In this document: piece after piece, positions 25,551-34,559 of the stretch
Position numbering within the stretch: the first letter of the stretch is position 1
Layout: every line of letters begins with the position of its first letter
Origin: Pseudotabrizicola sp051200875
Lineage (GTDB): Bacteria; Pseudomonadota; Alphaproteobacteria; Rhodobacterales; Rhodobacteraceae
Direction: 5' to 3'
NCBI RefSeq assembly: GCF_051200875.1
Contig: NZ_CP195191.1
Span: 2,480,001 to 2,544,000 of the forward strand
DNA: 64,000 nucleotides
Translations under genes and position numbers: made by a program
The notes under the pieces: generated by a model
Databases searched by the model: none
Told to the model about the DNA's origin: nothing
Seen by the model: the letters and a program-made list of their open reading frames with translations, nothing else

Positions 25551-26990
25551 ATGAAAGCCCTTGAGTCTGCCTTTCCGGGACTGACAGACAGTCAAGCGCG
25601 CGCGATGGAACTGGCGGCGAATGCCGCGCGCGATTTCCGAAAATCCTTGCCCCTTTCCCCTGCGCGTCCGGCGCTTTCGTTAGACGAAGCAACGGCGCGA
25701 TTTGACAAACCGCTTGCGTCATCAGGGAAAGCCGAGGTCGAGGTGATTGCCGATCTGATCCGGAACACGGAAGGCGGGCTGCACAGCATGGCCGCCCCTA
25801 CCTTCTTTGGATATGTGCTGGGCGCGTCACATCCCGTGGGCGTGGCTGCCGATTTTCTGGTTTCGGCATGGGGACAGAATGCGGGATCTGCGGCAGAGAC
25901 CCCGGCCATTACCGGGATCGAGCGTGCGCTTTGCGATTGGGTGATGGATCTGCTGACCCTGCCTGCATCGTGCGGGGCCGGAATTGTAACGGGCGGCACG
26001 GTTGCCAATATGGTGGGCGTGATGGCGGCGCGACATGCCCTGTTGGCCGCCGAAGGTTGGGACGTCGAGGCCGATGGTCTGTTTGGCGCCCCGGAAATTC
26101 CGGTCCTGATCGGCAGCGATGCCCATTCCGCGCCTTTTGCTGCGTTGCGCTATGCCGGCTTTGGGGCAGCACGCGCCCGCAAGATCGCGACCGACAGTGA
26201 GGGGCGGATTCTGGCAAAGGCGATGCGCGAGGCTTTGGACGATTGCGCGGCCCCCCCTCTGGTCATCTTGCAGGCGGGGCAAATCAATACCGGGGCCTTT
26301 GATCCCTTTGTCGAGTTGATCCCGATGGTCCATGAAAAGCGGGGCTGGGTTCATGTCGATGGCGCCTTTGGCCTGTGGCTGGCGGCAGTGCCAGAACTTG
26401 CAGGGCGCTTGGAAGGCGTGGCGGGAGCTGACAGTTGGGCGGTGGACCTGCACAAATGGCTGAACGCCCCTTACGATGCAGGGCTTGTCATTGTGCGGGA
26501 CCGACCGGCCTTGGTTGCCACGATGTCAGCGCGTGGGGCCTATCTTCCGGCCACGACACAGCATTGGGAGCCAACGGATTCTACCCCGGAGTTGTCACGA
26601 CGGGCGCGGGGCGTGCCGAGTTATGCCATTCTTCAGCATCTGGGCCGGGATGGCCTGCGCGAGATGGTGGCCCGCCATTGCCGTCTGGCCCAGCGCATCG
26701 CAGCGGCCATCGCCGCCGAACCGGGCCTTTCGGTGCTGAACGAGGTGCACAGCAATCAGGTTGCCATCGCTTGCGGCAGCGGGCCCGAAGGTGATGAATT
26801 GACGATGCGGGTGTTGCACCGTGTGCATGAACAGGGGCGGGTTTATCCAAGCCACGGTGAGTGGCGGGGTCGCAAGATCATTCGCGCTTCGGTCATCGGA
26901 TATGCGATGCAGGATCAGGATGCCGATCTTCTGGTGCAGGAAATCATCGAGGCTGCCCGTTGGTGCGCGGCGCATCCGGAAGTGAAATAG
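25551..26990 (+). CDS. PLP-dependent group II amino acid decarboxylase
   Basis: A 479-residue fold type I decarboxylase related to aromatic-amino-acid, glutamate and aspartate decarboxylases. The PLP lysine is K302 in AVDLHKWLNAPYDAG, with HVDGAFGLW carrying the PLP-interacting Asp, and an N-terminal region HSMAAPTFFGYVLGASHP. AGAGG precedes the chosen ATG. Substrate cannot be assigned from sequence; many Rhodobacteraceae copies are annotated as aspartate aminotransferase family or tyrosine/DOPA decarboxylase-like. It stands alone, convergent with asd. Confidence 0.85.
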   Translation: MKALESAFPGLTDSQARAMELAANAARDFRKSLPLSPARPALSLDEATARFDKPLASSGKAEVEVIADLIRNTEGGLHSMAAPTFFGYVLGASHPVGVAADFLVSAWGQNAGSAAETPAITGIERALCDWVMDLLTLPASCGAGIVTGGTVANMVGVMAARHALLAAEGWDVEADGLFGAPEIPVLIGSDAHSAPFAALRYAGFGAARARKIATDSEGRILAKAMREALDDCAAPPLVILQAGQINTGAFDPFVELIPMVHEKRGWVHVDGAFGLWLAAVPELAGRLEGVAGADSWAVDLHKWLNAPYDAGLVIVRDRPALVATMSARGAYLPATTQHWEPTDSTPELSRRARGVPSYAILQHLGRDGLREMVARHCRLAQRIAAAIAAEPGLSVLNEVHSNQVAIACGSGPEGDELTMRVLHRVHEQGRVYPSHGEWRGRKIIRASVIGYAMQDQDADLLVQEIIEAARWCAAHPEVK

Positions 26991-27013
26991 GCCCCAAGGT
27001 TTCCCTTGGGGCC
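26990..27013. terminator. Hairpin between convergent decarboxylase and asd
   Basis: GGCCCCAAG (26990-26998) pairs with CTTGGGGCC (27005-27013) immediately at the decarboxylase stop codon. A T-run is missing on either strand, so termination strength is uncertain. Confidence 0.5.
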
Positions 27014-27059
27014 AGAGTCCCGGAGTGGCGGGGGAGCTATCCGCCAGCCGGGGAAGAAA

Positions 27060-28121
27060 TCAGCGCGGCAGCAAAGCTTCGGCGATTTGGACGGCGTTCT
27101 GTGCCGCGCCTTTCAGAAGCTGGTCACCAACCACGAACAAGGCCAGCGTACGCCCCGATGGATCGCCGATGTCTGTCCGAATCCGACCTACCAGCACGTC
27201 TTCCTGACCACTTGCCTCGGACGGCATGGGGAAATGGTTGCGGGCGCGGTCATCGACGACCCGGATGCCGGGGGCGGATTCCAGCAGGGCGCGGGCCTCT
27301 TCGGGGCTGACGACCTCATCAAATTCGACCGAAATCGCCATGCCGTGGGCGCGCAGGATCGGCACGCGGATGCAGGTGATGCCGACCGGCAGATCGGGCA
27401 GGCCCATGATGCGGCGGGTTTCGGCGACGACTTTGGTTTCCTCGCCGTTATAGCCCGTCTCCGGGTCCATCTCGGCGTTGTGCGAGAAGAAGTTGAAGGC
27501 ATAGGGGTGCGGAAGGACCTTGTGGTCGTAGGTTTCACCGGCAAGCGCGGCAGCGGTGGCCAGACGCAATTCCTCCATCGCAGCGGCCCCTGCCCCGGAT
27601 GCGGCCTGATAGGTGGCCATCGAAAGACGCTTGATGCGGTGCGCGGCATTCAGGGGGGCCAGCGCAACGGTTGCAATCGCCGCCACGCAATTGGGGTTGG
27701 CAATCACGCCCTGATGCGCGGCCATGGCGCCGGCATTCACCTCTGGCACCACCAGCGGCACATTTGCCTCCATGCGGAAAGCAGAGGAGTTGTCGACGAC
27801 GACAGCGCCTGCGCGAACGGCGATAGGGGCGAATTTTTTGGACAGGCCAGAGCCGGCAGAGAACAGAGCGATGTCGACGCCGTCAAAGCTGGCTTCCGTC
27901 AGTTCCTCGATGGTGATTTGCTGACCGCGGAAGGCCATCTGCTTGCCCGCCGAGCGGGCCGAGGCCAGAAGTCGGAGGGATTTTACCGGGAAGTTCCGCC
28001 CTTCAAGGCAACCAAGCAGTTCAACGCCAACAGCGCCAGTCGCGCCGACGATGGCAACGACAGGCAGCGCGGGCATGGCGCGGGATTGGGCTTCGGCGGG
28101 GCGGTCTAGGTCGATCAGCAT
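27060..28121 (-). CDS. asd: Aspartate-semialdehyde dehydrogenase
   Basis: Makes aspartate semialdehyde from aspartyl phosphate for lysine/diaminopimelate, threonine and methionine. The Rossmann motif VAIVGATGAVG, catalytic Cys in IANPNCVAAIA and the C-terminal RVPILRAHGMAISVEF are present. From ATG 28121 (GGAGAAG upstream) it has 353 residues, about 15 longer than usual at the N-terminus; an ATG 15 codons later (MPALPVVAIVG) would give the classical start but lacks a ribosome-binding site. Confidence 0.93.
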   Translation of the reverse strand: MLIDLDRPAEAQSRAMPALPVVAIVGATGAVGVELLGCLEGRNFPVKSLRLLASARSAGKQMAFRGQQITIEELTEASFDGVDIALFSAGSGLSKKFAPIAVRAGAVVVDNSSAFRMEANVPLVVPEVNAGAMAAHQGVIANPNCVAAIATVALAPLNAAHRIKRLSMATYQAASGAGAAAMEELRLATAAALAGETYDHKVLPHPYAFNFFSHNAEMDPETGYNGEETKVVAETRRIMGLPDLPVGITCIRVPILRAHGMAISVEFDEVVSPEEARALLESAPGIRVVDDRARNHFPMPSEASGQEDVLVGRIRTDIGDPSGRTLALFVVGDQLLKGAAQNAVQIAEALLPR

Positions 28122-28164
28122 GGTCTTCTCCATCTTGGGGGAGAGGACGGCGATCTTTCACATC

Positions 28165-28194
28165 AGCCCCGTCCGTCTCCGGCGGGGCTTTTGG
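28165..28194 (+). terminator. Terminator-like hairpin in the asd-ldt spacer
   Basis: AGCCCCG (28165-28171) pairs with CGGGGCT (28183-28189), followed by TTTTGGGG on the plus strand. No plus-strand gene ends directly before it, so it may protect against read-through or end an unannotated transcript. The remaining spacer up to 28421 shows no convincing gene. Confidence 0.45.
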
Positions 28195-28421
28195 GGTTCA
28201 GTTCGATCTGTTGACCGCGCACACCAAAAGTTCCCCCGCGCAAGCGGTGGTCTTAGTGGTGCGTTTAGTGGTTGCGATCATGAACATGCTGCGGCGCATA
28301 GCAGTGACCGTTACGCCACGCAAGATGGCTTCTTCACTGTCAGTTTTTTGATCCCTGCACGGAACATTTGCGCCACGTCAGGACTTATCTAATCTGGACG
28401 GAAGCAAATTAGGGGTTCTGA

Positions 28422-29033
28422 ATGTCATCTTTCCTCACGCGTCGTGTCTTTGTGTCTTCTGTGGTAGCAGCCTTGGCCGCACCAGCCTTTTTGCGCCCCG
28501 CAGAGGCGCAGACAAAGCCTGACCGCAAGACCTATGTCGTTCCGCCCGAGCATCAGCCAACGATCGTGCAGTTGCGCGACAAGTTTGAACCGGGTCAGAT
28601 CCTGGTCGATCCGAACACCTATTCGCTGTACTGGACGATGGAAAAACGCCGCGCCATGCGGTTCATCGTGGGTGTTGGCAAAGGGAATTTGTACACTCCC
28701 GGCAAGTTCCACATCGGGGCCAAGAAGGAATGGCCAAGCTGGACCCCGACGAAGGAAATGATCGCGCGCGACCCGGGGCATTATGCGAAATGGGCCGATG
28801 GGATGCCGGGCGGCCCCACCAACCCGCTGGGCGCACGGGCGCTGTACCTGTTTGACGACAACGGCGGCGATACGTTCCTGCGCATTCACGGCACGCCGGA
28901 CCCTTGGACCATTGGGTCGGCCGTATCGAATGGCTGCGTGCGGCTGGTGAATGACCACATCACCCAGCTTTACGAAATGGTGCCGATGGATACGCCGGTC
29001 ACGCTTTATTCCAAGCGGTCACAGTCCAGCTGA
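28422..29033 (+). CDS. L,D-transpeptidase (YkuD domain), exported
   Basis: A 203-residue cell-wall enzyme. The N-terminus (SSFLTRRVFVSSVVAALAAPAFLRPAEAQ) is a Tat-like signal with an RR pair. The YkuD domain ends in the catalytic motif H156-GTPDPWTIGSAVSNG-C172-VRL, fitting HGT-X(n)-S-X-G-C-[VI]-R. It crosslinks peptidoglycan 3-3 or anchors lipoprotein to meso-diaminopimelate. It is a lone gene, divergent in spirit from asd, whose pathway supplies diaminopimelate. Confidence 0.92.
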   Translation: MSSFLTRRVFVSSVVAALAAPAFLRPAEAQTKPDRKTYVVPPEHQPTIVQLRDKFEPGQILVDPNTYSLYWTMEKRRAMRFIVGVGKGNLYTPGKFHIGAKKEWPSWTPTKEMIARDPGHYAKWADGMPGGPTNPLGARALYLFDDNGGDTFLRIHGTPDPWTIGSAVSNGCVRLVNDHITQLYEMVPMDTPVTLYSKRSQSS

Positions 29034-29137
29034 GGCTGAGTGTCAGAAAAGACATTGAAGCTAAACACCCGCTGAGGGACTTGCACGCAATGTCGCCCAA
29101 GACCGGCTGCGGAGGCACCCCAATTGGGCTGCCCCCT

Positions 29138-29484
29138 TTAGTGGGCGGGCTTACGCATTTGGGGCAGTCGGGGAAGTGTCAGCACAAGGCCACCGATCAG
29201 ATACACGGCGTAAATCATGTCTGGAGGAGGACCGGTCCAGTCCCATCCTTGCCTGGCTATCCACCAAAAAAGCGTGAGCACCGGGAAATGCATCAACCGA
29301 CCGATTACCAGCAGAGGCCGCCGCAACCCGCGCTCTTTTTCAGGCACCCAGAGCAGTGCCTAAGTAAGCGCAAGCAACCCGATGGGCACCACTGCGTAGA
29401 CCCAGATGACCCCATCGGGCGCGGCCAGAAGGAATAGGCTTAGCCCGTTGCCGCAATGCATGTGATCAGGATGGCTTTGCTCAT
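29138..29484 (-). pseudogene. Decayed small membrane protein gene coupled to the DUF2157-like gene
   Basis: An ATGA overlap (29481-29484) with the upstream membrane-protein stop marks the old start: MSKAILITCIAATG, then TAA. One base away the frame continues LSLFLLAAPDGVIWVYAVVPIGLLALT, meets an in-frame TAG, and goes on ALLWVPEKERGLRRPLLVIGRLMHFPVLTLFWWIA...QMRKPAH to a proper TAA at 29138. One frameshift and one amber codon thus interrupt a hydrophobic protein of about 115 residues. It explains the 450 bp between the flanking genes. Confidence 0.7.
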
Positions 29485-30674
29485 GGACTAGGCCTTTGCG
29501 CAAACCAATGGTTCAGCCGCCATGCCCCCCATGCCAGCGGGATGGCGGCGAAGCCGCCGATCACATAGGCCAAAGGTTGGTCGCCAAAGCTTTCAAAAAG
29601 TTGCGTATAGGCATGGATGCCGCCGAAGGTGAGCGCCGCGTTGAACAGAACGCGGCGGCCCGTATGGGCCGACCATGCGCCTATGGCGATCAGGGCCAGC
29701 GCCCAGATCACGGCATAGGCATTGGCCGAAATCACCAAGGTCTTTTCCCGGAAAGCCGCTAAAGCCGCGTCCCATTCTTCGAACGACAAGCCACTGTCGG
29801 CATCCCAGCCCGGTCCCCAAAGTGTTTCGCCGACCATATCGCCCCAAAGTGAGCCGACAAGTGCCGCAAGGTTGGCCACGATAAAAGCGAAAATGGCCAG
29901 AGTACGGGCATGGCGGGCCTTGCGTTCGTCCAGCCGCAGCGCCCACCACAGCATCAAGGCAACCAAGGCGCCCATTTGCAGGATCGTCAGCGTGGGTTCG
30001 GGCGAATAGAAGAAATAGGCCGCGTGGAAATAGCCGGTGCCTGTATCCAGCATCTGGGCAAATGGGGCAATCGCACAGGCTGTCACAAAGCGGATGTCGA
30101 CGAGGTAGCCCGCAAGGGCGATGACGATGGCACAGTAAAGGAAGATGGCCGACTGTCCGAGGCCCGCGATCTGGTAATCTTCGGCCAGAGTTGCCACGCC
30201 CACCAGATGCAGCGTTACCCCCATAAGCAATATGGAACCTTGGACAAATCGCGTGGTCAGCCCGCCCCAGATCATGGCCCGTGCGGCGATGGCGGCAACG
30301 AGCGCACCGCCGATCAGCATGATCATGCCGGCTTGCTCTTCGTATTTTTCAACAAGCTCCAGCGCGGCACCGCCGATCAGCATGCCTGCCCCGATCAGCG
30401 CCGAGGCATTGCCGAACATGCGCACCATCTCGCCCGCGGCGGACAGTATGAAAAGGCCGATGACCAAAAGCAGAACCCCCGAAATGGCCACGGCTACGGC
30501 ATTGCCCAGCCACAGGATCATGCCCCCCGTGGCCGCCAGAATTCCCACGCAAAGGACCGTATTGATTGCCAGTGACACCATGATGTCACGCGCGCGCGCC
30601 TCGATGATTTTGGCCTGTTCGGGCGTAATCACCCCATCTGCGGTCAGCGCCTTGGTATCCGCCAAGCTGTGCAT
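29481..30674 (-). CDS. DUF2157-like multi-pass membrane protein
   Basis: A 397-residue protein with a soluble N-terminal segment (TADGVITPEQAKIIEARARD, as in DUF2157 proteins) and about 10 hydrophobic segments. No catalytic motif is visible and function is unknown; relatives often pair with a GDYXXLXY or DUF4401 partner. ATG 30674 is chosen because AGGAGG lies 7 bp upstream; the frame is open to 30737. Its stop overlaps the start of a broken small membrane gene, so the pair may no longer be functional together. Confidence 0.75.
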   Translation of the reverse strand: MHSLADTKALTADGVITPEQAKIIEARARDIMVSLAINTVLCVGILAATGGMILWLGNAVAVAISGVLLLVIGLFILSAAGEMVRMFGNASALIGAGMLIGGAALELVEKYEEQAGMIMLIGGALVAAIAARAMIWGGLTTRFVQGSILLMGVTLHLVGVATLAEDYQIAGLGQSAIFLYCAIVIALAGYLVDIRFVTACAIAPFAQMLDTGTGYFHAAYFFYSPEPTLTILQMGALVALMLWWALRLDERKARHARTLAIFAFIVANLAALVGSLWGDMVGETLWGPGWDADSGLSFEEWDAALAAFREKTLVISANAYAVIWALALIAIGAWSAHTGRRVLFNAALTFGGIHAYTQLFESFGDQPLAYVIGGFAAIPLAWGAWRLNHWFAQRPSP

Positions 30675-30735
30675 CTCATGTCCTCCTGAAATGCTTTTCT
30701 TAACGCCAAGGATACGCCTGCCTGCCGACAAAAGC

Positions 30736-30762
30736 AAAAAGCCCCAGAGCGATCTGGGGCAT
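30736..30762 (-). terminator. Terminator of the peroxiredoxin gene
   Basis: On the minus strand GCCCCAGA-TCGC-TCTGGGGC is followed by TTTTTGCTTTT. It lies 23 bp after the peroxiredoxin stop codon. Confidence 0.92.
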
Positions 30763-30784
30763 TTCTAGGGTCAGGTATTCCTGA

Positions 30785-31441
30785 TTATTTCGGTGCTTTT
30801 GCGAAACGCAGGTAGGGCAGTTTGATATCCAGATCGCCGTAACGCTCTTTGGCCTGATCGTTGTTCAGAGCAAGGGCCACGATCACATCCTGACCGGGCT
30901 GCCAGTTTGCCGGGGTGGCCAGCGGCACGCCATCGGTTTGCTGAACGGCGTCCAGCGCCCGCAGAATCTCGGCAAAGTTGCGGCCAACCGACATCGGGTA
31001 GGACATGGTCAGGCGCACCTTTTTATCCGGACCGACGATATAGACGGTGCGGACGGTCGCGGTGTTGGCCGGGGTGCGGCCTTCCGAGGGCAGATAGTAA
31101 TCGGCGGGCAGCATGTCATAGGCCTTTGCGACCGACAGGCTGGTGTCGTCGATGATCGGGAAGTCAGCCGCGCTGCCGCCGAAGGCTTCGATGTCGCGTT
31201 TCCATTTCTGGTGGTCTTCGACCGAGTCAACCGAAACGCCGATGACCTTGGTGTTGCGCTTTTTCCATTCGGCGGCCAGTTGGGCCACAGCGCCGAATTC
31301 CGTGGTGCAGACAGGGGTAAAGTCGCGCGGGTGGCTGAAGATGATTCCGTAGCCATCGCCCAGCCATTCGTGGAACTTGATCGTTCCGGCGGTCGATTCC
31401 GCGGTGAAATCGGGGGCGACGTCGTTTATACGCACAGACAT
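30785..31441 (-). CDS. 1-Cys peroxiredoxin (Prx6 type)
   Basis: A 218-residue thiol peroxidase reducing H2O2 and alkyl hydroperoxides. The peroxidatic C45 lies in HPRDFTPVCTTE; the extended C-terminal domain (RALDAVQQTDGVPLATPANWQPGQDVIV) is typical of the Prx6 subfamily, and no second resolving Cys is present. AGGAGTGAGACAT precedes the ATG at 31441, which is better supported than the longer open frame. It is divergent from an aldehyde dehydrogenase. Confidence 0.93.
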   Translation of the reverse strand: MSVRINDVAPDFTAESTAGTIKFHEWLGDGYGIIFSHPRDFTPVCTTEFGAVAQLAAEWKKRNTKVIGVSVDSVEDHQKWKRDIEAFGGSAADFPIIDDTSLSVAKAYDMLPADYYLPSEGRTPANTATVRTVYIVGPDKKVRLTMSYPMSVGRNFAEILRALDAVQQTDGVPLATPANWQPGQDVIVALALNNDQAKERYGDLDIKLPYLRFAKAPK

Positions 31442-31714
31442 ATGTCTCACTCCTGTTTGGTTACGGGACAGATAAGCCAGATCAGAACAAAATTCATCCC
31501 CCTGCCTTGCCTCTGCGACAAAAGAGGACGGACGCCTTTGTTTGGGGCAGATGAGAAAAGGATTTCCCAAGGCGGAATAGGCCCGCGGTCCGTCATTCTG
31601 CTGGAACCGCCGGTCATTCAGAGCGTTTCCCGACGCCTTTCTGTCGGAGTTGTGGTTGCACTGCGCTTTCTGCTCTGACAAAATATGATCAAATTATCAC
31701 CAAGGAGGCATCCG

Positions 31715-33172
31715 ATGCTTGAGAAACGCCAGTTCTATATCAATGGCCAGTGGGTGAACCCGGCTGCGCCGCGCGATTGTCAGGTGATCAATCCCTCGAA
31801 CGAAGAACCTTGCGCCGTGATCAGCCTTGGGGATCAGGCCGATACCGATGCCGCCGTTGCCGCCGCCAAGGCCGCCTTCCCGGCTTGGGCCGCCACGCCG
31901 CCGTCCGAGCGGGCGCGTCTGGTGCGCAAGATTCTGGATCAATACGAGGCGCGGCTACACGAGTTCGCCGAGGCGATCAGCATGGAGATGGGTGCGCCCA
32001 TCGACTTTGCGCTGTCGGATCAGGCGCCCTGCCTGCCTTGGCATACGAACAATTTCCTGACGGCCTTCGAGTCAATTGAATGGGTGCGCCCGCTGGGCCC
32101 GCAAGCCCCCGGCGCGGCCGTGGTGATGGAGCCGATTGGCGTCGTTGGCCTGATCACGCCGTGGAACTGGCCGGTGAACCAGATCGCGCTAAAGGCCATT
32201 CCGGCGATGCTGGCGGGATGCACCTGTGTGCTAAAGCCTTCGGAAGAAAGCCCGCTGAACGCGATGCTGTTTGCCGAATTCTGCCATGATGCTGGCATTC
32301 CTGCGGGCGTGTTCAACCTTGTAAACGGAGATGGCGCAGGGGTGGGATCGCAGCTTTCGGTCCATCCGGATGTCGAGATGATTTCGTTCACCGGATCAAC
32401 CCGTGCGGGGCGCGCGATTTCCAAGGCGGCGGCAGACAGCCTGAAACGGGTCACGCTGGAACTGGGCGGCAAGGGCGCTAATGTGCTGTTTGCCGATGCC
32501 GATGAGAAGGCCGTCGAGCGGTCGGTCAAGCGGATGATGGAAAACACCGGCCAGTCCTGCAATGCGCCCTCGCGCCTGCTGGTCGAACGGTCGGTCTATG
32601 AGCAGACCGTGGCCAAGGCCGTGGCGGTGGCCGAGACGATCAAGGTTGGCCCCGCCCATGAGAAAGGCCCGCATATCGGCCCGGTGGTGAACAAGCGTCA
32701 GTGGGATCAGATTCAGGGCTATATCCAGAAGGGCATAGACGAAGGCGCGCGGCTGGTGACGGGTGGCCCCGGCCTGCCGGAAGGGTTCAACCGCGGCTTC
32801 TATGTCAAGCCCACGATCTTTGCCGATGTGAAGCCCGGCATGACGATCGAGAAGGAAGAAATCTTTGGGCCGGTGCTTTGCGTGATCCCGTTCGAGACCG
32901 AGGAAGAGGCGGTCAAAATCGCAAATGACACGCCCTATGGGCTGACCAATTATGTGCAGACCATGGACCCGGCCAAGGCCAACCGGATGGGGCATAAGCT
33001 GAAATCCGGCATGGTGGAAATGAACGGAAAATCGCGGGGCGCGGGGTCGTTCTTTGGCGGGGTCAAGCAATCTGGCCGCGCCCGTGAGGGCGGGATCTGG
33101 GGGCTGGAAGAGTTCCTCGAACCCAAGGGCATCTCGGGCTATGATTTCACCGTAAAAGACGCCGCAGAATAA
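31715..33172 (+). CDS. NAD(P)-dependent aldehyde dehydrogenase
   Basis: ALDH superfamily member, 485 residues. The general-base Glu is in LELGGKGANVLF, the nucleophilic Cys in NTGQSCNAPSRLLVE, and the cofactor loop in ITPWNWPVNQIALKAIPAMLAGCTCVLKPSE. Sequence style resembles the CddD/SSP0762-like branch. The ATG at 31715 follows a perfect AAGGAGG. Substrate is not predictable. It is single, with a terminator downstream. Confidence 0.9.
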   Translation: MLEKRQFYINGQWVNPAAPRDCQVINPSNEEPCAVISLGDQADTDAAVAAAKAAFPAWAATPPSERARLVRKILDQYEARLHEFAEAISMEMGAPIDFALSDQAPCLPWHTNNFLTAFESIEWVRPLGPQAPGAAVVMEPIGVVGLITPWNWPVNQIALKAIPAMLAGCTCVLKPSEESPLNAMLFAEFCHDAGIPAGVFNLVNGDGAGVGSQLSVHPDVEMISFTGSTRAGRAISKAAADSLKRVTLELGGKGANVLFADADEKAVERSVKRMMENTGQSCNAPSRLLVERSVYEQTVAKAVAVAETIKVGPAHEKGPHIGPVVNKRQWDQIQGYIQKGIDEGARLVTGGPGLPEGFNRGFYVKPTIFADVKPGMTIEKEEIFGPVLCVIPFETEEEAVKIANDTPYGLTNYVQTMDPAKANRMGHKLKSGMVEMNGKSRGAGSFFGGVKQSGRAREGGIWGLEEFLEPKGISGYDFTVKDAAE

Positions 33173-33211
33173 GCGTCCCCGACGGGGACGCAAAAGCGAC
33201 CGAACGAAATC

Positions 33212-33244
33212 AAAGGGTTAGGCATTCAGCTTAACCCTTTTTTC
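33212..33244 (+). terminator. Terminator of the aldehyde dehydrogenase gene
   Basis: AAAGGGTTA (33212-33220) pairs with TAACCCTTT (33232-33240), followed by TTT C ATTTTC. A GC-rich hairpin GCGTCCCC/GGGGACGC lies just upstream at 33173-33191. Confidence 0.88.
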
Positions 33245-33299
33245 ATTTTCGTACCTTGCAAGGCTTGGGAAGGCACTGGACTCCGTATGCGTTCACGGC

Positions 33300-33707
33300 A
33301 TGATGATGGCCGAACGCGCGGAGGCCGCCAATTTGGACTGGTTTGTAGAGCAACTTTTCCGCATTTCGGCATTTCTTGCATTCGTGGCCACCATTGCGAT
33401 TGCCGGGTGGCTGCGTGACAGAGGTGTGCCACGGCGACTGGTAAAGTTTCTTGGAATACTCGCCGGCGTAAACTGCGTTCTTGCAATTTTGATCGTGGGT
33501 CTTTCCCGCAGCGAATTGGAAAGCCTTGGCTACGAGTTTTTGCTGCCATTCTTCGTGGCAATCTTCTTTGGCATCATTGCAACCTTGGGATACCTCTGTG
33601 TTCGGGTGGCTGACAGAAAAAGGCTGATCGTGGTCGGCGTTCTATGGTGCATCGCCGCCCTTTCGTTCGTCAGCTTTTCGGTGTCCGAATATTTTGGGCG
33701 TTTCTAA
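33300..33707 (+). CDS. Hypothetical membrane protein
   Basis: A frame of 135 codons whose product has four hydrophobic segments (near 20-36, 51-66, 80-100 and 110-127) and ends SVSEYFGRF. No family is recognised. No clear ribosome-binding site precedes the ATG pair at 33300/33303. The long hydrophobic pattern is unlikely by chance, but the call is tentative. The 231 bp that follow (33708-33938) hold nothing I can identify. Confidence 0.5.
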   Translation: MMMAERAEAANLDWFVEQLFRISAFLAFVATIAIAGWLRDRGVPRRLVKFLGILAGVNCVLAILIVGLSRSELESLGYEFLLPFFVAIFFGIIATLGYLCVRVADRKRLIVVGVLWCIAALSFVSFSVSEYFGRF

Positions 33708-33938
33708 TGCGAAAGAGTCAGCCAAGTTGCCTGGCTTGTCCCGCAGGTCCGTCGTTGCGCGCTGTTGCCGAATGTCCGCTATCGGCCCGCACCCGCCGTT
33801 CGACCCTGTCACAATGAATGGCCGCCCCCGCCCAAGGCGGACAATGCTGCGCTTATATTAAGAGGTCCGCACTGGGCCTAAAGCCACCTCGCGGTCTGCT
33901 GGCCTCGGGACTGGGTTCATGGTCGGGGCGTCCATCGC

Positions 33939-34559
33939 CTATCGGATGACAATGCCTGCTTCACACATCCGTTTTTCCGCTTCTTCTGTTGGCGCGGAGG
34001 CAAGGCTGCCGCTTTTCAGAACGGTCACCTCATACCCCCGGTTACGGGCGGCGAGGGCGGTTTTTTGGACGCAGTAATTGAAGTCGAGGCCAGCGATGAC
34101 AAGCGTGCCGATGTTCAGCCGCGCGAGGAGGGCGTCTAGCTCGCCTGTCACGAAGGCATCCTGCACAGGTTTTACAAGGACATGGTCGGCAAGGGACGCA
34201 AAGGGTTTTGCGAGGTCTGTTCCTGCGCTGCCCGCGATGGCCTGCCCTTTCATCGCCAGCCGCGCGATGGCCTTTGTCGAAGGGATCGACCATTCCTGAC
34301 GGACGGCGATGACGGGGCGCCCTTGGGCGCGTGCGGCTTGCACCTCGTTCAGGATCGCGGTCTGGGCGGCGTCTTTGGCCGCAGCCGCGTAAGTGCCGCT
34401 GTCCCAGAAGATGGTTTGCAGATCAATCAGCAACAGGGCCGATCCGTCGCGGTTGCCGATCTTTTCGCCTTGGCTGACTGCGCCGATGCGGCGGACGCCA
34501 TTGGCAAGCCACAGGACAAGAAGAAACGATGCAAAACCGATTGCATATACAAAGGTCAT
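33939..34559 (-). CDS. Membrane-anchored isochorismatase-family hydrolase
   Basis: A 206-residue cysteine hydrolase. The triad of the family is present: D46 (ALLLIDLQTIFWD), K130 (HVLVKPVQDAF) and C163 (GLDFNYCVQKTALAARNRGY). Unusually, residues 1-20 form a hydrophobic anchor (MTFVYAIGFASFLLVLWLANG). Family members hydrolyse isochorismate, nicotinamide or related amides; the substrate is open. Its ATG overlaps the stop of the upstream MarR gene (ATGA), so it is the regulated partner in a two-gene operon. Confidence 0.85.
   Translation of the reverse strand: MTFVYAIGFASFLLVLWLANGVRRIGAVSQGEKIGNRDGSALLLIDLQTIFWDSGTYAAAAKDAAQTAILNEVQAARAQGRPVIAVRQEWSIPSTKAIARLAMKGQAIAGSAGTDLAKPFASLADHVLVKPVQDAFVTGELDALLARLNIGTLVIAGLDFNYCVQKTALAARNRGYEVTVLKSGSLASAPTEEAEKRMCEAGIVIR

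Noticed and set aside
28240..28350. Possible short plus-strand gene (GTG start) in the asd-ldt spacer
   Set aside because: Only about 35 codons, no ribosome-binding site and no recognisable product; the spacer looks like leader and promoter sequence.
33708..33938. Possible remnant or RNA in the 231 bp after the small hypothetical membrane gene
   Set aside because: Contains a few short inverted pieces but no stable hairpin with T-run, no coding signal and no repeat of other parts of the window.
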